DNA from: Streptomyces sp. AC512_CC834
GTDB taxonomy: Bacteria > Actinomycetota > Actinomycetes > Streptomycetales > Streptomycetaceae
DNA: 33,442 nucleotides
Reading direction: 5' to 3'
Assembly (NCBI RefSeq): GCF_019049325.1
Contig: NZ_JAGMUO010000045.1
Coordinates: 1-33,442, forward strand
Part shown: piece after piece, positions 21,995 to 29,424 of the stretch
How positions within the stretch are numbered: the stretch's first letter is position 1
How the letters are laid out: each line of letters opens with the position of its first letter
Position numbers and translations under genes: made by a program
Notes under the pieces: generated by a model
Told to the model about the DNA's origin: nothing
What the model saw: the letters and a program-made list of their open reading frames with translations, nothing else
The model's database searches: none

Positions 21995-22915
21995 TCAGCC
22001 CTGTGCCTCCGCCGCCGCCGACGCCTGGGCCTCGCCGCGGCGGCGGATCTGCCGGAAGGCGAACTCGGCCAGGTCGTCACCGGCCCGGAACACGCCGGTG
22101 GACTTCTCCGTGACGTCCTTGGCGCCCGCGAAGCCGGCCACGGTGAAGTAGGCGTAGCGGCCGTAGGAGTTGGTGGTGGAGCGGCAGACGGCGCCGGTGC
22201 AGAAGGACTTGACGCCGCCGCCGGACAGGGAGCGCACGATGCTCTTCTTGTCGGCCTGCTTCTTGGCCTTGGTGGCCTGCGCCTCGGTGTCGAAGACGGC
22301 CACGCCGACCGTCACGGAGGTGTCGCCCTTGGTGTAGGTGACGCGGATCAGCCGGGTGCAGTCATTGGCGTCGAGGACCTTCGGCAGGGTGCCCTGGGCG
22401 GCGGAGCCGCAGGTGCGGGTGTCGGCCGTCGGGCCCTTCTTGTAGACCGTCTCGCCCATGGTGAGCTGGGTGCCGGGGAAGAGCAGGTCCGGGCTGAGCG
22501 GGGCCTTGTCCTTCTTGGCGCTGGAGACGAAGTCCTTCGGGTCCAGCGGCGGCGGGGCGCTGGTCGGCGCGAAGGACGGCTCGGTCGCCGTCGAGCTGGG
22601 TATCTCCGCCGTCGTGGGGAGCTGCGAGGTACCGCCGCCGGATGCCTGGTCGGAGCCGTTCGCCGAGACCACCGCCACGGCGACGGCACCGGCTATCGCC
22701 ACGGTGGCCAGCGCGCCGCCGCCGATGAAGAACAGCCGGCGCCGCTTGGCACGGGCCTCGGAGGCCTCGGCGAGAGCCGCCCAGTCCGGGGTGTTGTCGC
22801 TGTCACCACTGTTCCAGGGCTGCTGCGGCTGTTGCGGCGGCTGCGCCTGTGGCTGCTGCGATTGCGGTTTCCAGGGATCCCACTGTGACTGAGGTCCCCC
22901 CTGCCCAAAGCTCAT
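21995..22915 (-). CDS. Uncharacterised single-pass membrane protein with extracytoplasmic domain
   Basis: 306 residues from the ATG at 22915 (MSFGQGGPQSQW). Residues 1-40 are rich in Gln and Pro. A basic stretch KRRR precedes one membrane helix (about 61-84, LFFIGGGALATVAIAGAVAV), then a Ser/Thr/Pro linker and a domain of about 190 residues that should lie outside, with four cysteines (TCGS, DCTR, FCTGAVC) that could form disulfides. I do not recognise the family. An ATG at 22924 would add three residues but lies inside the TAAGAT -10 box; that box is exactly 7 nt before 22915, with no Shine-Dalgarno, so the mRNA is probably leaderless. Confidence 0.8.
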   Translation of the reverse strand: MSFGQGGPQSQWDPWKPQSQQPQAQPPQQPQQPWNSGDSDNTPDWAALAEASEARAKRRRLFFIGGGALATVAIAGAVAVAVVSANGSDQASGGGTSQLPTTAEIPSSTATEPSFAPTSAPPPLDPKDFVSSAKKDKAPLSPDLLFPGTQLTMGETVYKKGPTADTRTCGSAAQGTLPKVLDANDCTRLIRVTYTKGDTSVTVGVAVFDTEAQATKAKKQADKKSIVRSLSGGGVKSFCTGAVCRSTTNSYGRYAYFTVAGFAGAKDVTEKSTGVFRAGDDLAEFAFRQIRRRGEAQASAAAEAQG

Positions 22916-22922
22916 GGGCCGC

Positions 22923-22928
22923 ATCTTA
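22923..22928 (-). promoter_or_regulatory. -10 box for leaderless transcript of the membrane protein
   Basis: TAAGAT on the minus strand with a 7-nt gap to the ATG at 22915. The expected start site is the A of the start codon. No -35 consensus is seen. Confidence 0.5.
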
Positions 22929-22976
22929 GACGGGCCGAGAGGCGTGCTGGTGCGCGTCCCCGGGCCCCGCAGGGCC

Positions 22977-22982
22977 TAGCGT
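22977..22982 (+). promoter_or_regulatory. -10 box for leaderless transcript of the GT87 gene
   Basis: TAGCGT followed by 7 nt and the ATG at 22990. There is no ribosome site. The divergent partner has the same layout. Confidence 0.45.
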
Positions 22983-22989
22983 TCCGTTC

Positions 22990-24207
22990 ATGCGGACGGG
23001 CAAAAGCGACATCTCGGGGTGGTTGGTGCGACCGGCGCGAGGGCACCTGTGGGCGGTGCTCGTGACGGTGCTGGCGGCGTCCGCCGCACACGCGGCGAGG
23101 GTGACCTCGGACGGAGGGATGGACAACGCGATCGTCGTGCGGGCCGCCCGCACCTGGCTGGCCGGTGGCTCCCCCTACGACGATCCGCACTTCCTCTATC
23201 TCCCGAGCGCGGTCCTGGCCGCCGTTCCGCAGGCGCTGCTGCCCGGGGCCGTGCTGCGCGTACTGGTGCCGTGCGCGGTGACGGTCCTGCTGACGCTGGC
23301 CTGGGCGTGTGCGCTGCGGCTGCACCGCGTGCCGCTCGGCAGCCGGCTCGCGGCCCTCGGGCTGACGGGGCTCGCGCTGGGCTTCGCGCCGTTCGGGCAC
23401 CTCGTGCGCCTCGGCAACTGGACGGTGACGGCGACGGTGGCGCTTCCGCTGGCCCTGCTGCTGGCGAGCCGGGGACGGTGGACGGCGGCGGGCGCGGTGA
23501 TCGGCGCGGCCGTGGCGCTCAAGCCGCTGCTCGCGCCGGTCGTCCTGCTGTTCCTGTTCGCCGGGCGGTGGCGGGCGCTGGCGGCGGCCGTCCTGGTGCC
23601 TGCGCTGGCCTCCGCCGCGGCGGCGCTGACGATGCCCGACCCGGCCGGCTTCTTCACCCGCACCCTGCCCTTCCTGCTGCACGGCGACGACGGTTTCGTC
23701 CGGCTCTACGAGGCGTCCCCGGCGGCCGTACTGCCCCGGCTCGGCGTGCCGCCGGCGCTCGCGCAGGGGCTCGCGGTGGCGGCGGCCTGCGCCGGGGTGC
23801 TCTGCGCGTACCGGCGCTGGCGCCGCGCCGATCCCGGCCCGCTGCGGCTCGCGGAGACCGGCGCGGGTCTGATGCTCTCGGCGTTCCTCGTCTCCCGGCC
23901 GTCCTACGACCACTACCTCCTGGTCGCCCTGCCGCTGCTGCTCGCCGGGCTGCCGTACGCCGGGTCGGTGGCCCGCGGGGCGTGGTTCTGGATCGCCCTG
24001 GTGCCCCAGGTACCGGGGCTGACCTGGCCCTGGCTGGAGTCGGAGCGGCGGCGGGCCTTCCGGGACGCCTTCACCCTGTGCGTGCTGGCGGCGACGGTCG
24101 CCCGGCAGGCGTGGAACGGCACGGCGGCCGCCGACGATCATGTGGGCGCCGCGCACGCACGGGAGGCGGCGCCGGAACCCGCGCGGGCCCCGGCGACCCC
24201 GTTTTGA
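22990..24207 (+). CDS. GT87 / DUF2029-type polyprenyl-phosphate-mannose glycosyltransferase
   Basis: 405 residues with about ten hydrophobic segments and little else. The first loop holds GGMDNAIVVRAARTWLAGGSPYDDPHFLYLP-type features: an acidic residue after the first helix and a later SPYD and YLPS motif, as in GT87 (alpha-mannosyltransferases using polyprenol-P-mannose). Later VALKPLLAPV and SRPSYDHYLLVALPLLL also fit. It likely adds mannose to a cell-envelope glycan or lipid on the outer face; the acceptor is unknown. The C-terminus is Ala/Pro rich. The start is chosen by a TAGCGT box 7 nt upstream. Confidence 0.75.
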   Translation: MRTGKSDISGWLVRPARGHLWAVLVTVLAASAAHAARVTSDGGMDNAIVVRAARTWLAGGSPYDDPHFLYLPSAVLAAVPQALLPGAVLRVLVPCAVTVLLTLAWACALRLHRVPLGSRLAALGLTGLALGFAPFGHLVRLGNWTVTATVALPLALLLASRGRWTAAGAVIGAAVALKPLLAPVVLLFLFAGRWRALAAAVLVPALASAAAALTMPDPAGFFTRTLPFLLHGDDGFVRLYEASPAAVLPRLGVPPALAQGLAVAAACAGVLCAYRRWRRADPGPLRLAETGAGLMLSAFLVSRPSYDHYLLVALPLLLAGLPYAGSVARGAWFWIALVPQVPGLTWPWLESERRRAFRDAFTLCVLAATVARQAWNGTAAADDHVGAAHAREAAPEPARAPATPF

Positions 24208-24233
24208 CCAGGCTGCCGGACCCCGGGTATTCT
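24204..24233 (+). promoter_or_regulatory. rplM-rpsI promoter
   Basis: TTGACC (24204-24209), 18 nt, TATTCT (24228-24233): the best vegetative promoter match in the window. The TGA of the -35 is also the stop codon of the GT87 gene (24205-24207). The start site near 24240 gives a leader of about 175 nt with a small CGGTC/GACCG hairpin near 24290-24305. L13 leaders of other bacteria are regulatory; here unknown. Confidence 0.8.
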
Positions 24234-24414
24234 GCACAGTCGTATGTGTATTGGCTTGCTCATTCTCACGTGAGGGGCCCTTACACCGGTCTACCGGGAC
24301 CGATGACCAGCGACCTGCACGCGGTATGCGTCACCGCGGTGCGGTCAGGGCTGTCGTGATCGTCTTCGGTGACCATGTCAGGACCACTCACTGAAGAAGC
24401 GAAGGCTACGAACC

Positions 24415-24858
24415 GTGCGTACGTACAGCCCCAAGCCCGGCGATGTGACGCGTCAGTGGCACGTCATCGACGCCCAGGACGTCGTCCTGGGTCGTCTGGC
24501 CACCACTGCGGCCTCCATCCTGCGCGGCAAGCACAAGCCGATCTACGCGCCCCACGTCGACACCGGTGACTTCGTCATCATCATCAACGCCGACAAGGTG
24601 CACCTCTCCGGCAACAAGCGGACCCAGAAGATGGCGTACCGCCACTCCGGATACCCGGGCGGTCTGCGCTCCGTGCGCTACGACGAGCTCCTGGACAAGA
24701 ACCCGGAGAAGGCGGTCGAAAAGGCCATCAAGGGCATGCTCCCGAAGAACTCCCTGGGCCGTCAGATGCTCTCGAAGCTGAAGGTCTACAAGGGTGACCA
24801 GCACCCGCACGGCGCGCAGCAGCCGCAGCCGTTCGAGATCACCCAGGTCGCGCAGTAG
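24415..24858 (+). CDS. rplM: 50S ribosomal protein L13
   Basis: 147 residues from GTG 24415 (MRTYSPKPGDVTRQWHVIDA), with GAAGG 8 nt upstream. VVLGRLATTAASILRGKHKP, GDFVIIINADKV and YRHSGYPGGLR are L13 signatures. L13 is an early binder of 23S rRNA. It forms an operon with rpsI 42 bp downstream. Confidence 0.97.
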   Translation: MRTYSPKPGDVTRQWHVIDAQDVVLGRLATTAASILRGKHKPIYAPHVDTGDFVIIINADKVHLSGNKRTQKMAYRHSGYPGGLRSVRYDELLDKNPEKAVEKAIKGMLPKNSLGRQMLSKLKVYKGDQHPHGAQQPQPFEITQVAQ

Positions 24859-24900
24859 TTCCGGCCACCCTTTAAGACTGAAGAGAATCTGAGGAGCATC

Positions 24901-25425
24901 GTGGCCGAGACCACTCCCGAGACCACCCTTGAGCAGCCGCTCGAAGAGGTCGACATCGACAGCTACACCACCGAGTCCGAGGTGCCCGTCGAGGGCGAGT
25001 ACACCTCGGAGTCCATGGCCTCCGCGTTCGGCGAGCCGCAGCCGGCCGCCGGCCTGGGCCGTCGCAAGAACGCCATCGCCCGCGTCCGGATCGTCCCGGG
25101 CACCGGCAAGTGGAAGGTCAACGGGCGCACGCTCGAGGACTACTTCCCTAACAAGGTGCACCAGCAGGAAGTCAACGAGCCCTTCAAGGTGCTCGAGCTC
25201 GACAACCGCTACGACGTCATCGCCCGCATCTCGGGCGGCGGCGTCTCCGGTCAGGCCGGTGCGCTCCGTCTCGGTGTCGCCCGCGCGCTGAACGAGGCCG
25301 ACGTCGAGAACAACCGCGGCGCCCTCAAGAAGGCCGGTTACCTCAAGCGTGACGACCGTGCGGTCGAGCGCAAGAAGGCCGGTCTGAAGAAGGCCCGCAA
25401 GGCTCCGCAGTACAGCAAGCGCTAA
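24901..25425 (+). CDS. rpsI: 30S ribosomal protein S9
   Basis: 174 residues from GTG 24901, after GAGGAG. Residues 1-45 are an acidic extension (rich in Glu, Thr and Ser) not found in E. coli S9 (130 residues). The core starts at GLGRRKNAIARVRIVPG and ends in the conserved KKARKAPQYSKR, whose last residues reach the P-site tRNA. It is the second gene of the rplM operon; a strong terminator follows. Confidence 0.97.
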   Translation: MAETTPETTLEQPLEEVDIDSYTTESEVPVEGEYTSESMASAFGEPQPAAGLGRRKNAIARVRIVPGTGKWKVNGRTLEDYFPNKVHQQEVNEPFKVLELDNRYDVIARISGGGVSGQAGALRLGVARALNEADVENNRGALKKAGYLKRDDRAVERKKAGLKKARKAPQYSKR

Positions 25426-25463
25426 GTCGTACCCGCTGGTTCCGGCTGGTACCGGCTGTACTC

Positions 25464-25505
25464 CGAACGCCCCGGCGGCACGCCACTGTGCTGCCGGGGC
25501 GTTCG
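25464..25505 (+). terminator. Strong terminator after rpsI
   Basis: An 18-bp stem with one G-U pair (left arm begins CGAACGCCCCGG) and a 6-nt GCCACT loop, followed by TTTAT. It is one of the few hairpins here with a T-rich tail, and it separates rpsI from glmM. Confidence 0.85.
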
Positions 25506-25531
25506 TTTATCCCCGTCGTTGGGCGTATAAC
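25502..25531 (+). promoter_or_regulatory. Possible glmM promoter
   Basis: TTCGTT (25502-25507), 18 nt, TATAAC (25526-25531). The -10 lacks the last T and the -35 overlaps the rpsI terminator. Between it and glmM lies an 8-bp tandem repeat, GCTCAAAG twice (25558-25573). Confidence 0.3.
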
Positions 25532-25657
25532 AGCACAAGACGTTCAAGCGCTGAGAAGCTCAAAGGCTCAAAGGCTTGTGTGATCGGATGGCGTGAGCCG
25601 TGGCGTGGGCCGCACCGGCAGCCGCTTCAAGGAATTGACGTTTCCTCAGGAGGACAA

Positions 25658-27016
25658 GTGGGACGACTCTTCGGCACGGACGGCGTGCGCGGTGTCGCCA
25701 ACGCGGATCTGACGGCCGAGCTGGCGCTGGGCCTCTCCGTCGCCGCGGCGCACGTACTGGCCGAGGCGGGCACCTTCGCAGGGCACCGGGCGACCGCGGT
25801 GGTCGGCCGAGACCCGCGCGCCTCCGGGGAGTTCCTGGAGGCCGCCGTGGTCGCGGGCCTGGCCAGCGCCGGCGTGGACGTGCTGCGGGTCGGCGTGCTG
25901 CCGACGCCCGCGGTGGCCCACCTCACCGGCGCGCTCGGCGCCGACCTCGGCGTGATGCTCTCCGCGAGCCACAACGCCATGCCGGACAACGGCATCAAGT
26001 TCTTCGCCCGCGGCGGCCACAAGCTCGCCGACGAGCTGGAGGACCGCATCGAGTCCGTCTACGCCGAACACCGCGCCGACGCCCCCTGGGACCGCCCGAC
26101 CGGCGCCGGCGTCGGTCGCGTCCGGGACTACGACCAGGGGCTCGACCAGTACGTCGCCCACCTCGTCGGCGTCCTCCCGAACCGTCTCGACGGACTGACG
26201 ATCGTCCTCGACGAGGCGCACGGCGCGGCCTCCCGGGTCTCGCCGGAGGCGTTCGCGCGGGCCGGCGCCGAACTGATCACCATCGGTGCGGTCCCGGACG
26301 GCCTCAACATCAACGACGGCTGCGGCTCCACGCACCTCGACCTGCTCAAGGCCGCCGTCATCGAGCACGGCGCCGACCTCGGCATCGCCCACGACGGCGA
26401 CGCCGACCGCTGCCTGGCCGTGGACCACACCGGCGCGGAGGTGGACGGCGACCAGATCCTCGCCGTGCTCGCGCTGGCGATGCGGGAGCGCGAGGCGCTG
26501 CGGTCCGACACCGTCGTGGCGACCGTCATGTCCAACCTGGGCTTCAAGCTCGCCATGGAGCGCGAGGGCATCCGCTTCGTGCAGACCGGCGTCGGCGACC
26601 GGTACGTGCTGGAGGAGATGAAGGAGCACGGCTACGCCCTCGGCGGCGAGCAGTCCGGCCACGTCATCATCCTCGACCACGCCACCACCGGCGACGGCAC
26701 GCTGACCGGCCTGATGCTGGCGGCCCGGGTCGCGCAGACCGGCCGTACGCTGCGGGACCTCGCGTCCGTGATGGACCGGCTGCCGCAGGTGCTGGTCAAT
26801 GTGCCGGACGTGGACAAGTCCCGGGTGACGACCTCTGCCGAGCTGGCCGCGGCGGTGTCCGAGGCCGAGCGTGAGCTGGGGAGCACCGGGCGGGTGCTGT
26901 TGCGTCCCTCCGGGACCGAGCCTCTTGTGCGGGTGATGGTGGAGGCCGCGGACATCGAGCAGGCTCGGGCTGTGGCGGGGCGGTTGGCCGACGTCGTGAA
27001 GTCTGCGCTGGGGTAG
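25658..27016 (+). CDS. glmM: Phosphoglucosamine mutase
   Basis: 452 residues from GTG 25658 (MGRLFGTDGVRGVANADLT), 5 nt after AGGAGG. The phosphoserine is Ser104 in SASHN; the metal loop DGDADR is at 246-251; the C-terminal phosphate site is RPSGTEPLVRV. It turns glucosamine 6-phosphate into glucosamine 1-phosphate on the way to UDP-GlcNAc. The frame is open some 26 codons further up, but the added stretch has no ribosome site and is not in the family. glmS, which acts one step earlier, lies 3.3 kb downstream. Confidence 0.97.
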   Translation: MGRLFGTDGVRGVANADLTAELALGLSVAAAHVLAEAGTFAGHRATAVVGRDPRASGEFLEAAVVAGLASAGVDVLRVGVLPTPAVAHLTGALGADLGVMLSASHNAMPDNGIKFFARGGHKLADELEDRIESVYAEHRADAPWDRPTGAGVGRVRDYDQGLDQYVAHLVGVLPNRLDGLTIVLDEAHGAASRVSPEAFARAGAELITIGAVPDGLNINDGCGSTHLDLLKAAVIEHGADLGIAHDGDADRCLAVDHTGAEVDGDQILAVLALAMREREALRSDTVVATVMSNLGFKLAMEREGIRFVQTGVGDRYVLEEMKEHGYALGGEQSGHVIILDHATTGDGTLTGLMLAARVAQTGRTLRDLASVMDRLPQVLVNVPDVDKSRVTTSAELAAAVSEAERELGSTGRVLLRPSGTEPLVRVMVEAADIEQARAVAGRLADVVKSALG

Positions 27017-27061
27017 TTCTGCGGGGCCGGGTTCGGGGTGGGGGGTTCTGTGCGTTGCGGG

Positions 27062-27107
27062 GTGCGGCGCCGTCGTGGCTTGTCGCGCCCGCGCGGCGGA
27101 GCCGCAC
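27062..27107. terminator. Inverted repeat between convergent glmM and DUF389 gene
   Basis: GTGCGGC (27062-27068) and GCCGCAC (27101-27107) are exact inverted arms around a GC-rich middle. The block TGTCGCGCCCGCGCGGCGGA followed by GCCGCAC resembles an intergenic palindrome that I recall in many Streptomyces gaps. It probably ends both transcripts. Confidence 0.5.
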
Positions 27108-27127
27108 ATCAGCAGAGCCCCGGGTCC

Positions 27128-28069
27128 CTAGGTGGGTTTACTCATCCGGCCTCGCTGAGTTGCCCACAACGCCTTCTGAGCGAGCAGCGTGAGTGTTCCG
27201 GCCACGACGATGCCCGCCAGGTTGAGCAGGAGCTGTTCGCTGGAGCCGACCGTCTGGTTGGTGTCGCCGAAGCTCAGGGCGACGGCCGCGTTGGCGGCCG
27301 CCGGGACCGTGGTGACGGAGATGGCGACCCCCACCAGGGCGCCGGACTTCGCCGAGGTCAGCGAGAGCGTACCCGCGATGCCGGCGAGGATCGCCACCAC
27401 GAAGGAGAAGGCGTCGGGGGCGTAGACGAAGCCGGTGTTGGGCCGGTCGCCCTCCAGTTTGCCCTCGCTGAACTGGTCGAACGCGGTCATGACCCAGCTA
27501 AAGCCCACCGTCACCGCCATCGCCACCGCGAAGCCCACCAGCAGGGCGGTCAGTGAACGCAGCGCCAGCCGCGGGGCCCGCTGGACGATCGCCGTGCAGA
27601 TCCCGGCGAGGGGGCCGAACTCCGGTCCGACCGCCATCGCGCCCACGATCAGGATCGCGTTGTCGAGGACGACACCGCAGGCCGCGATCATCGTGGCGAG
27701 CGTGAGGAAGGCGACGTAGGTGATGGAGAGGGTCGACTCCTCGTGCGTCGCCTCCTCCAACTGCTCCCACAGCACCGCGTCGGCGGCCTCGCCCGGCGCG
27801 TCCCGCTCCGCCTTGTCGGCGCGCTCGGACAGCGACAGGTCGATGTTCTCGGCGGTGATGGCGCCGTAGCTGTCGAGGCCCAACGCCCGCAGGCCGTTGA
27901 TGAGTTCGTCACCGGCCTCGCGGGCCACGTCGCACATGACGACGTCGCCCTCGGGATCGCGGGCCACGCCCGGCAGCACGACGAGGTGGGTGGTGCCGAC
28001 CGTACGGTCGATCAGGTGGACCACTTCGTCGGTGCGGTCGGCCGGGGTGATCACGCGCAACTGCAGCAT
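27128..28069 (-). CDS. DUF389 family integral membrane protein
   Basis: 313 residues. Residues 1-105 form a soluble N-terminal domain starting MLQLRVITPADRTDEVVHL. Six hydrophobic segments follow (about 113-135, 137-158, 170-195, 220-240, 244-268, 280-302). The segment NAILIVGAMAVGPEFGPLAG is the DUF389 hallmark (cf. TIGR00341). The function is unknown. It lies 47 bp after coaA on the same strand. A TAGAAA box ends 6 nt before the ATG with no ribosome site, so it may have its own leaderless transcript. Confidence 0.85.
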   Translation of the reverse strand: MLQLRVITPADRTDEVVHLIDRTVGTTHLVVLPGVARDPEGDVVMCDVAREAGDELINGLRALGLDSYGAITAENIDLSLSERADKAERDAPGEAADAVLWEQLEEATHEESTLSITYVAFLTLATMIAACGVVLDNAILIVGAMAVGPEFGPLAGICTAIVQRAPRLALRSLTALLVGFAVAMAVTVGFSWVMTAFDQFSEGKLEGDRPNTGFVYAPDAFSFVVAILAGIAGTLSLTSAKSGALVGVAISVTTVPAAANAAVALSFGDTNQTVGSSEQLLLNLAGIVVAGTLTLLAQKALWATQRGRMSKPT

Positions 28070-28075
28070 CCGCTA

Positions 28076-28106
28076 TTTCTACCGTCGACCGCGGCCCCCG
28101 TCACAA
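28076..28106 (-). promoter_or_regulatory. Candidate leaderless promoter of the DUF389 gene
   Basis: On the minus strand: TTGTGA (28106-28101), 19 nt, TAGAAA (28081-28076), 6 nt, ATG. It lies in the gap after coaA, so the gene can be expressed independently of coaA. Confidence 0.45.
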
Positions 28107-28116
28107 CTTGCGCCAC

Positions 28117-29106
28117 CTACAGCTTGCGCAGGCTCAGGCGCTGCACCTTGTGATCGGGGCCCTTGCGCAGCACCAGGGTGGCCCGGCCCCGGGTGGGGGC
28201 CACGTTCTCCACCAGGTTGGCCTTGTTGATGGTGCGCCAGGTGGTGCGGGCGTAGTCGAGGGCCTCCTCCTCCGAGACCTGCGTGTACTTGCGGAAGTAC
28301 GAGGACGCGTTCTGGAAGGCGGTCTCGCGCAGCTTCTTGAAACGGTTGAGGTACCAGCGCTCGATGTCCTCGGTACGGGCGTCGACGTACACGCTGAAGT
28401 CGAAGTAGTCGGCGAGTCCGACCCTGGTGCGGCCGTCCTTGCCGGGCAGCGCGGGCTGGAGCACGTTGAGGCCCTCGACGATCAGGATGTCGGGGCGGCG
28501 GACGACGAGTTTCTGGTCCGGGACGATGTCGTAGATGAGGTGGGAGTAGACGGGAGCGGTGACTTCCGCCTTGCCCGCCTTGATGTCGGCGACGAAGCGG
28601 GTCAGGGCCCGGCGGTCGTACGACTCGGGGAAACCCTTCCGCGACATCAGGCCCCGTGCCTCCAGTTCCCGCGTCGGCAGCAGGAAGCCGTCGGTCGTGA
28701 CCAGTTCGACGCGCGGGTGCTCGGGCCAGCGGGAGAGCAGCGCCTGGAGCAGGCGGGCGACGGTGGACTTGCCGACCGCGACCGAGCCGGCGACCCCTAT
28801 GACGAAGGGGGTGCCGGACTGGGTGCCCTGCTCGCCGAGGAAGGTGTTCAGCGCGCCGCGCAGGCCGTCGGTGGCGCCGACGTAGAGGTTGAGGAGCCGG
28901 GAGAGCGGGAGGTAGATGTCCCGCACCTCGTCGAGGTCGATGACGTCGCCGAGGCCGCGCAGCTTCTCGACCTCCTCGGCGGTCAGCGGCAGCGGCGTCT
29001 TGTGGCGCAGCGCGCTCCACTCGGGGCGGGTGAGGTCGACGTAGGGAGTCGCCTCCGGCCGGGACCGGTGGGCGCTCCGGGGAATCGAGGGGACCGGAGA
29101 GATCAC
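28117..29106 (-). CDS. coaA: Pantothenate kinase, type I
   Basis: 329 residues from GTG 29106 (MISPVPSIPRSAHRSRP). The P-loop is GVAGSVAVGKST (104-115), followed by VTTDGFL, the MSRKGFPESYD block, and the C-terminal type I motifs YFDFSVYVDA and RRINKANL-like RTINKANLVENV. It phosphorylates pantothenate, the first step of coenzyme A synthesis, and in E. coli is inhibited by CoA. An upstream ATG (29113-29111) is out of frame. There is no ribosome site before the GTG, but a TAACAA stretch 6 nt upstream hints at a leaderless start. Confidence 0.93.
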   Translation of the reverse strand: MISPVPSIPRSAHRSRPEATPYVDLTRPEWSALRHKTPLPLTAEEVEKLRGLGDVIDLDEVRDIYLPLSRLLNLYVGATDGLRGALNTFLGEQGTQSGTPFVIGVAGSVAVGKSTVARLLQALLSRWPEHPRVELVTTDGFLLPTRELEARGLMSRKGFPESYDRRALTRFVADIKAGKAEVTAPVYSHLIYDIVPDQKLVVRRPDILIVEGLNVLQPALPGKDGRTRVGLADYFDFSVYVDARTEDIERWYLNRFKKLRETAFQNASSYFRKYTQVSEEEALDYARTTWRTINKANLVENVAPTRGRATLVLRKGPDHKVQRLSLRKL

Positions 29107-29223
29107 AGTCCATTGTTAACGGAGTTTGAACGGGGCGGCAGGTGGGCTGCGTCACGCCGGCCGGTCCGCCGCGGCCGACGGCTCCGGCGAGGTCACGGTC
29201 GGGTCTCGGGTGGCCTGTTATCG

Positions 29224-29252
29224 ATCGCACGTGCGATTGCCGTAGGTATGGT
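29224..29252 (+). promoter_or_regulatory. Palindrome and -10 box before the lipoprotein gene
   Basis: ATCGCACGTGCGAT (29224-29237) is a perfect 14-bp palindrome. TATGGT (29247-29252) lies 9 bp further and fits a -10, which would put the palindrome over the -35 region, the place of an operator. The regulator is unknown. The transcript would have a leader of about 165 nt that includes the GATC repeats. Confidence 0.45.
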
Positions 29253-29320
29253 GCGAGCAAAGTCGACCGGAGCCCGACGTCGGTGCCGACGTGACCCGAC
29301 AGACTCCGACACGACCCGAA

Positions 29321-29375
29321 GCACGCGATCCCGGCGCGATCCCAACGCGATCCTGACGTGATCCGACGCGATCCC
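29321..29375 (+). repeat. 11-bp GATC tandem repeat array
   Basis: Five degenerate units of about RCGCGATCCYG: GATC starts at 29327, 29338, 29349, 29360 and 29370, spaced 11, 11, 11 and 10. Weaker units of similar length (CACACCG, GACACCG, TGACCCTG) continue to about 29410. It lies 50-100 bp before the lipoprotein start in the 318-bp gap after coaA, which holds no ORF. Confidence 0.8.
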
Positions 29376-29424
29376 GATGTCACACCGGTGCGACACCGAT
29401 GTGACCCTGACGAAAGAGTGCAAC

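Noticed and set aside
25646..27109. A 487-codon minus-strand frame across glmM
   Set aside because: Antisense to a complete glmM; composition rich in Gly, Arg and His as expected of a shadow.
29111..29113. ATG upstream of coaA as a better start than GTG
   Set aside because: It is 7 bases from the GTG and therefore out of frame with the kinase.
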